Shown: piece after piece, positions 59,961 to 64,000 of the stretch
Numbering within the stretch: position 1 is the stretch's first letter
Layout: each line of letters begins with the position of its first letter
DNA from: Pelargonium x hortorum
Taxonomy: Eukaryota; Streptophyta; Magnoliopsida; Geraniales; Geraniaceae
Direction of reading: 5' to 3'
Assembly: GCA_036897525.1 (NCBI GenBank)
Contig: JAYMTJ010000014.1
Span: 1-64,000 of the forward strand
DNA length: 64,000 nucleotides
Made by a program: the position numbers and the translations under genes
The notes under the pieces: model-generated
Databases searched by the model: none
Told to the model about the DNA's origin: nothing
What the model saw: only the letters and a program-made list of their open reading frames with translations

Positions 59961-62799
59961 TTTCCCTTTCCAAGAGTTATATCGAGTTATATGAATTAGG
60001 ACTCTACCAACTCTCAAAAGAAATCTCCTTTCTTCTTTACCAGGAAGACAAATAGACTACGTACACACCTCTTAGCTTATGACTGTATCACCCGAGTTTA
60101 CTATATGCTTTATCTATGTTCTACCTTTAGAATCAACCTTATATTTATTACGGGAGTTTTAGCAGTTGGAAAGTCACCTTCATCAATAGAAATGGAATAA
60201 TCCCATCTAGAATAGAATGCTTTTATCTGTAGTTCTGGTATCCCTTAAGCTGTGTTTGTACATTTAACTCGGAGGGGATTCTAATACTTTACCTTTAAAG
60301 AAAGCGTTTGTACATTTGACTTGGAAAAAACGGGTACTTATTATAATGAGCTTTCCAGGAAAGAATTAACTGAATATCCTGATAAAAACCTAACAATCTC
60401 GCTCAAAGTTATTATCCTGAGTGCCCTTTATTGCCAGGAGACTCTAATGCCTTTTATTGGTCTGTACGTTTCGTTGAAAAGTTTTTGCGTTTTTCCTCTC
60501 TTAAATGAAATAAGATTTATTGTCCTCTTAGTCTTAGCTTAGAAAGTTTAACTTGTTCAGGAAATTCTTATAATATTCTATCAGGCTGGATACTATAAGA
60601 CAAGGAAGCTGCAACCTTTAGAATAAGAAACCTTGTGCTGGAATCCCTAAAGACAAATAGACTACACCCAAGGACTAAAATACTAATCCCCAAAGACTTG
60701 TTTGTTAAAAGCTAGAGAGAGACTGGAAAGCACTCACAACAAATAGGTGCCAGGAAAAGCCTGCCAGTTCATTAAACTCCCATAAGCTACAATTCCTAAA
60801 GAACTAACTAGAACTGGAATATAAGTCCTTCATTTGCTGGCTAAATATAGAGTAACCACACTGAAGAACTAAGTCAACTGGGCCTAGATTGACCTTCTAT
60901 CTAGAAAAGGAAAACCTTGGTACGTACCTTTATACGGAATTCCCTAAATATTCTTGCATTTCTATTCAATCAACAGAATATCCTAAAAACAGAAAATAAA
61001 CCTGACTTACTTACTCAACTTCTAATCTAAAAGTTCTGCATGACTTAATATTCAGCTCTATTCTATTAGGTAGCATAAGCTGCTAGACCTGTATCTTAGT
61101 AGGAATTTCTTCTTTCCAGATAGACTTTTATTTATAGGAGGGATACCCTTACTGGTTGGTATTGTACCCTGCTTAATGCTATGGCTATAAGTCTTGTAGC
61201 TTGTACTACTGTATTACCTTGTCTTATGGGTTATTCTCTGTAGCTAATGAAATTGCTTTTATTAATATTTAAAGCTACGGACGTACTATTCTAATAAGTT
61301 ATTCTAATAAGTTAAGTTCAAGAGTACTCTATATGATATGCAGAAAAAACTTTATATTATAGTAAATACTCTCAAAATACTAGGAAAGGAATAGAAATTC
61401 CAATAGAAGAAATAATCCCAAGGTTATTCTCCAGAATGTCATTTCTCAAGAGTTTAGGTACGGGGATACATTTAGCTCATAAAACAGCGGATTTCCCCCT
61501 ATTTAATTGAATTCCTTTTAGAAAGCCGGAACCTTTAATTAGATATTATTTAGCAAAAAAAGAGAGTCTAATAATAATATAGAAATTCTAGTAATGCTCT
61601 AGGTTGTTACGATTTTTCCAAAGAGTTCTAACAAACAAACCTTACTAAATAAGATTACTTAATAAGATACTTACAAGAGTTAGTACAGAAGAAAGACTTG
61701 TGGAGCATAGCAGTTATGCTGGTATTACTTGTTTAAGGCGCGAAGCCCTCCTGTTCTATGCCCTGATAAGGAGGGGAGTACCTTAGAGAGTGCAGAAAGA
61801 GTCCCTATTACCGAGTAACCATTCTTGGTTAGGAGGTTAGGGCAATTAAATTAGTATAGTAGTCTAATGATAGAACCACCTTACACTAGGAGCAACACCA
61901 ACAAAAAAGGAAAACCCAGAATCTATAAAAAAAACTAAGGGAAAGCCCTTAAATTAAAGGTCCGGTATATAATAAATTGTACTCAGAATTGTACTCAATG
62001 GAATCCTAAAAGCCAGAACAGGACATGAAAGCAAATCCCCCTACTAGCTTACGAACAGAAACAAATAAGGAACAGGAACACCAGAGACAATTATTACTTA
62101 GTTTAAACCAACCCTACAGACTAGAAAAAACAGCTGCCTATTAATAATGAGCTTTCCCGGGAGTTTATTAACTTGTTTCGCTAGACCTACTACAATTGGA
62201 ATTGGAACTGGAAAACTTTCACTTAGACAGAAAAAAGGGCTCTTTACGCTTAAAGAAAGACTTTACAATTAAAACAGGAAAGCCAAAATCCATTAGAAAA
62301 AATGTATCATTAATTTGATTTCTTATACATCTTATACATTAGATTATATTCTATCGAAACTCCCCTTTATAAACAACAATTCTTATCTCGTTAAAGTAAA
62401 GCTGAAAGATGAAACTCTCGTACGTAACATAAAATAAGGACATTGAGCTAAATCCTTAAATATCTAAGAGCACTAAAACCAAAGAGACAACCTCCTTGAG
62501 CCGGCTTAGAACTAATAAGAAATTCAAGACTTAAAGACCAGGAGAACAAAACCCGTAAGGTAAGGAAACTAAAGAATACAATCGGAAAGTTCTCTGCTTT
62601 ACCGGCCAGTTACTGGTAGCTACAATATGCTCATCAAACGGCTTAGCTTCAATCTCACCTCACCATGAAAAAAAGAGAGTCCTCTCTGGTTAGAAAAAGC
62701 ACAGGTTCTGTCTCTAACATAAACTATACAAAGCTTACAAAGAAGGTTATTCTCTTAATTCAGTATTATAGATTAATAGATTACAGTCCTCTTAGATAA
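59961..62799. other. Gene-free mixed stretch
   Basis: AT-rich and island-like textures alternate. A 73-codon frame at 60321-60542 is unrecognised. One GATAAGGAG element lies at 61745-61845. No gene is supported. Confidence 0.45.
61745..61845 (+). repeat. GATAAGGAG element, third copy, strongest stem
   Basis: CCCTCC (61746-61751) pairs perfectly with GGAGGG (61770-61775) around an 18-base segment holding CTATGC and CTGATAA. Downstream, GAGTCCCTATTACCGAG corresponds to the shared block of the copies near 50 kb. The stem is longer than in the other copies, and both arms differ together. Confidence 0.55.
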
Positions 62800-62833
62800 C
62801 TATAATTAGAAATTAGATGTTCTTTTAGGTTTA

Positions 62834-62930
62834 TTCCTCTTGCTCTATGTTGCTTATCGATAACGAGGAGAGTGCTTTAAGAGTATAATGAGTAAGTCCA
62901 CAATGCCAGTGAGTACTGTCGATACAGTTC
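62834..62930 (+). repeat. GATAAGGAG element, fourth copy
   Basis: TCCTC (62835-62839) pairs with GAGGA (62865-62869) around CTATG and TTATCGATAA. Then come GAGTAAGTCC, as in the copy at 49.9 kb, and a hairpin ACTGT-CGAT-ACAGT (62915-62928). The TTACCGAC part is not kept. Confidence 0.5.
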
Positions 62931-63246
62931 TATGGATGCAAGTCCTTGTAGGCAAAGGTGTTACAGGAATAGCTTATCTTGATAGAAAGACAAGGAATTT
63001 AACGAATTAAAAGAGTAAGTAAATAGGGGTTCCAGGGCTTTCTAAGGCATTTTAAGTATAGGAAATCCAACCTAAAACCAAAGTACACGATCTAATTCGA
63101 GTGTAGATTTACCGTTCTGTGTCATAACTTAGTGTTACTCTCTAACCTATTAATTAAAAGGCAATGTATAAAATGAGGGGTCAAATCCACTCTATAAGCG
63201 ATTTCAATTCCTATTAATAAAGTCGTCACTACATTTTTTTTTTATT

Positions 63247-63269
63247 AGGCAAGCTTTTATGCTTGTTAG
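63247..63269 (+). repeat. GGCAAG hairpin family copy
   Basis: AGG-CAAGC-T-TTTA-T-GCTTG-TTAG. Five pairs and a TTTA loop flanked by a T-T mismatch. Confidence 0.6.
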
Positions 63270-63433
63270 GACTCTTACGAATACTAATGGAAGTTATTGT
63301 TGCTTAGTATCAGAGGAATCTCTACAGGACTGTTAGAATTACTGTTCATGGTACAATCTACGTACAGGATATAGGCAAATACTTTCTTGAGACCTTAGAG
63401 TGTATTCTATTCCTTGAGCCTTTCTCATCTCAC

Positions 63434-63452
63434 GGCAAGCATTTCTGCTTGT
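63434..63452 (+). repeat. GGCAAG hairpin family copy, six pairs
   Basis: CGG-CAAGCA-TTTC-TGCTTG-T. Where the copy 190 bases upstream has a T-T mismatch, this one has an A-T pair, restoring the sixth pair. The loop TTTC is shared with the copy at 41871. Confidence 0.6.
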
Positions 63453-63613
63453 TGATTTCATTGAATTTGTTCTATGAGATACCCCTATTATCAGAGAGAG
63501 GATAGTATTGACTTATCAGAGGTTAGCAAGTTTATTTTGTAGTTGGGCAAGTTCTATTCCCTTAGTCTGGATAGTCTTTATCTTAATGTCTTAGCTAGAC
63601 TTCGATTGTATTT

Positions 63614-63630
63614 AGGCAAGCTTGTTAGAG
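63614..63630 (+). repeat. GGCAAG hairpin family copy, loopless
   Basis: AGG-CAAG-CTTG-TTAG. The arms meet directly as the palindrome CAAGCTTG. The same AGG head and TTAG tail as the copy at 63247 tie it to the family. Confidence 0.5.
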
Positions 63631-64000
63631 TATCCTTAGAGTCTATAGTATTCAGAGTAGAGTGTATTAGTCTTTATCAGTAGTGAAAAGAGGTAATCTC
63701 TCAAGTCTTTGGTCGACCAAGGCCCTAGCCAAACCTTGATTAAGGGACCTCTTTGAAGCCCTCGAATGAATGCTTTGCTGAGTATAGAATTTTGTAAAGT
63801 GGGAGCCTATGGACACTAAAAGGCACTGCTCTTATTTTTTTGCTTTCTTTAGCTTTCCTCCAGGCACTCAGGGTATTTGATGGGCTGTGAAGTGAAATCC
63901 GTTACCTCATACAATATCAATATAAGCTCTCCGGTCAATCTTGTCGGTAAATAATAAATAAGTGATCCCGTGGGTCGTTCGTACATCGTCTGCTTAATAG

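Larger units (their letters stand above)
62800..64000. other. Gene-free island at the right edge
   Basis: It contains a fourth GATAAGGAG element and three GGCAAG hairpins in under 400 bases (63247-63630). No open frame of note. The island may continue beyond the window. Confidence 0.45.

Noticed and set aside
1-64000. CRISPR arrays, insertion sequences, LTR or other virus-like elements
   Set aside because: No regularly spaced identical repeats, no transposase or reverse-transcriptase-like frame and no long terminal repeats were seen.

Overview
The window looks like a piece of a very large, gene-poor land-plant mitochondrial genome. The evidence is one cluster of three plus-strand tRNA genes of native plant-mitochondrial type, trnF(GAA), trnP(UGG) and trnE(UUC), at 9592-9863, together with the absence of any protein gene, rRNA or intron core I can recognise in the other ~63.7 kb. 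Hand counts on a few sampled lines put GC near 36%, low for a seed-plant mitochondrion. The tRNAs differ from the usual plant sequences as I remember them. A fast-evolving, expanded mitochondrial genome (the Silene noctiflora/S. conica type is one candidate) would fit, but the species cannot be fixed from this sequence. A nuclear copy of mitochondrial DNA is not excluded.

Layout. Two textures alternate. (1) AT-rich tracts with many A/T homopolymers and unusually many short G-run/C-run quasi-palindromes: roughly 1-4270, 5010-15060, 16070-20980, 22480-29940, 33980-37420, 39560-50060 and 51270-57240. (2) Islands with fewer homopolymers that share degenerate words and hairpins: roughly 15060-16070, 20980-22480, 29940-33980, 37420-39560, 50060-51270, 57240-59960 and 62800-64000. 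The 59960-62800 stretch is mixed. Boundaries are by eye.

Coding. No open frame exceeds 105 codons. At this base composition a few frames near 100 codons are expected by chance in 128 kb of strand, so I annotate none of the long frames as genes. The exception worth describing is a compositionally extreme acidic/Thr-rich frame at 58050-58280, with degenerate repeats of itself downstream. It looks like decayed coding sequence of unknown origin.

Structure. The most interesting content is small dispersed structured DNA. One family of hairpins reads AGGCAAG-n-loop-n'-CTTGT. It has at least nine copies on both strands, and its stem bases vary in a pairing-preserving way. A second family of about five copies has a CCTC...GAGG stem, a TATGC loop and GATAAGGAG, and in the better copies a shared downstream block. 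There are also GC-cluster-like palindromes, one strong G-quadruplex motif, two stem-loops with the same nine-base loop, several other hairpins, and a tRNA-like remnant at 24138. I know of no function for these elements. They may be mobile or recombination-associated repeats, or processing signals.
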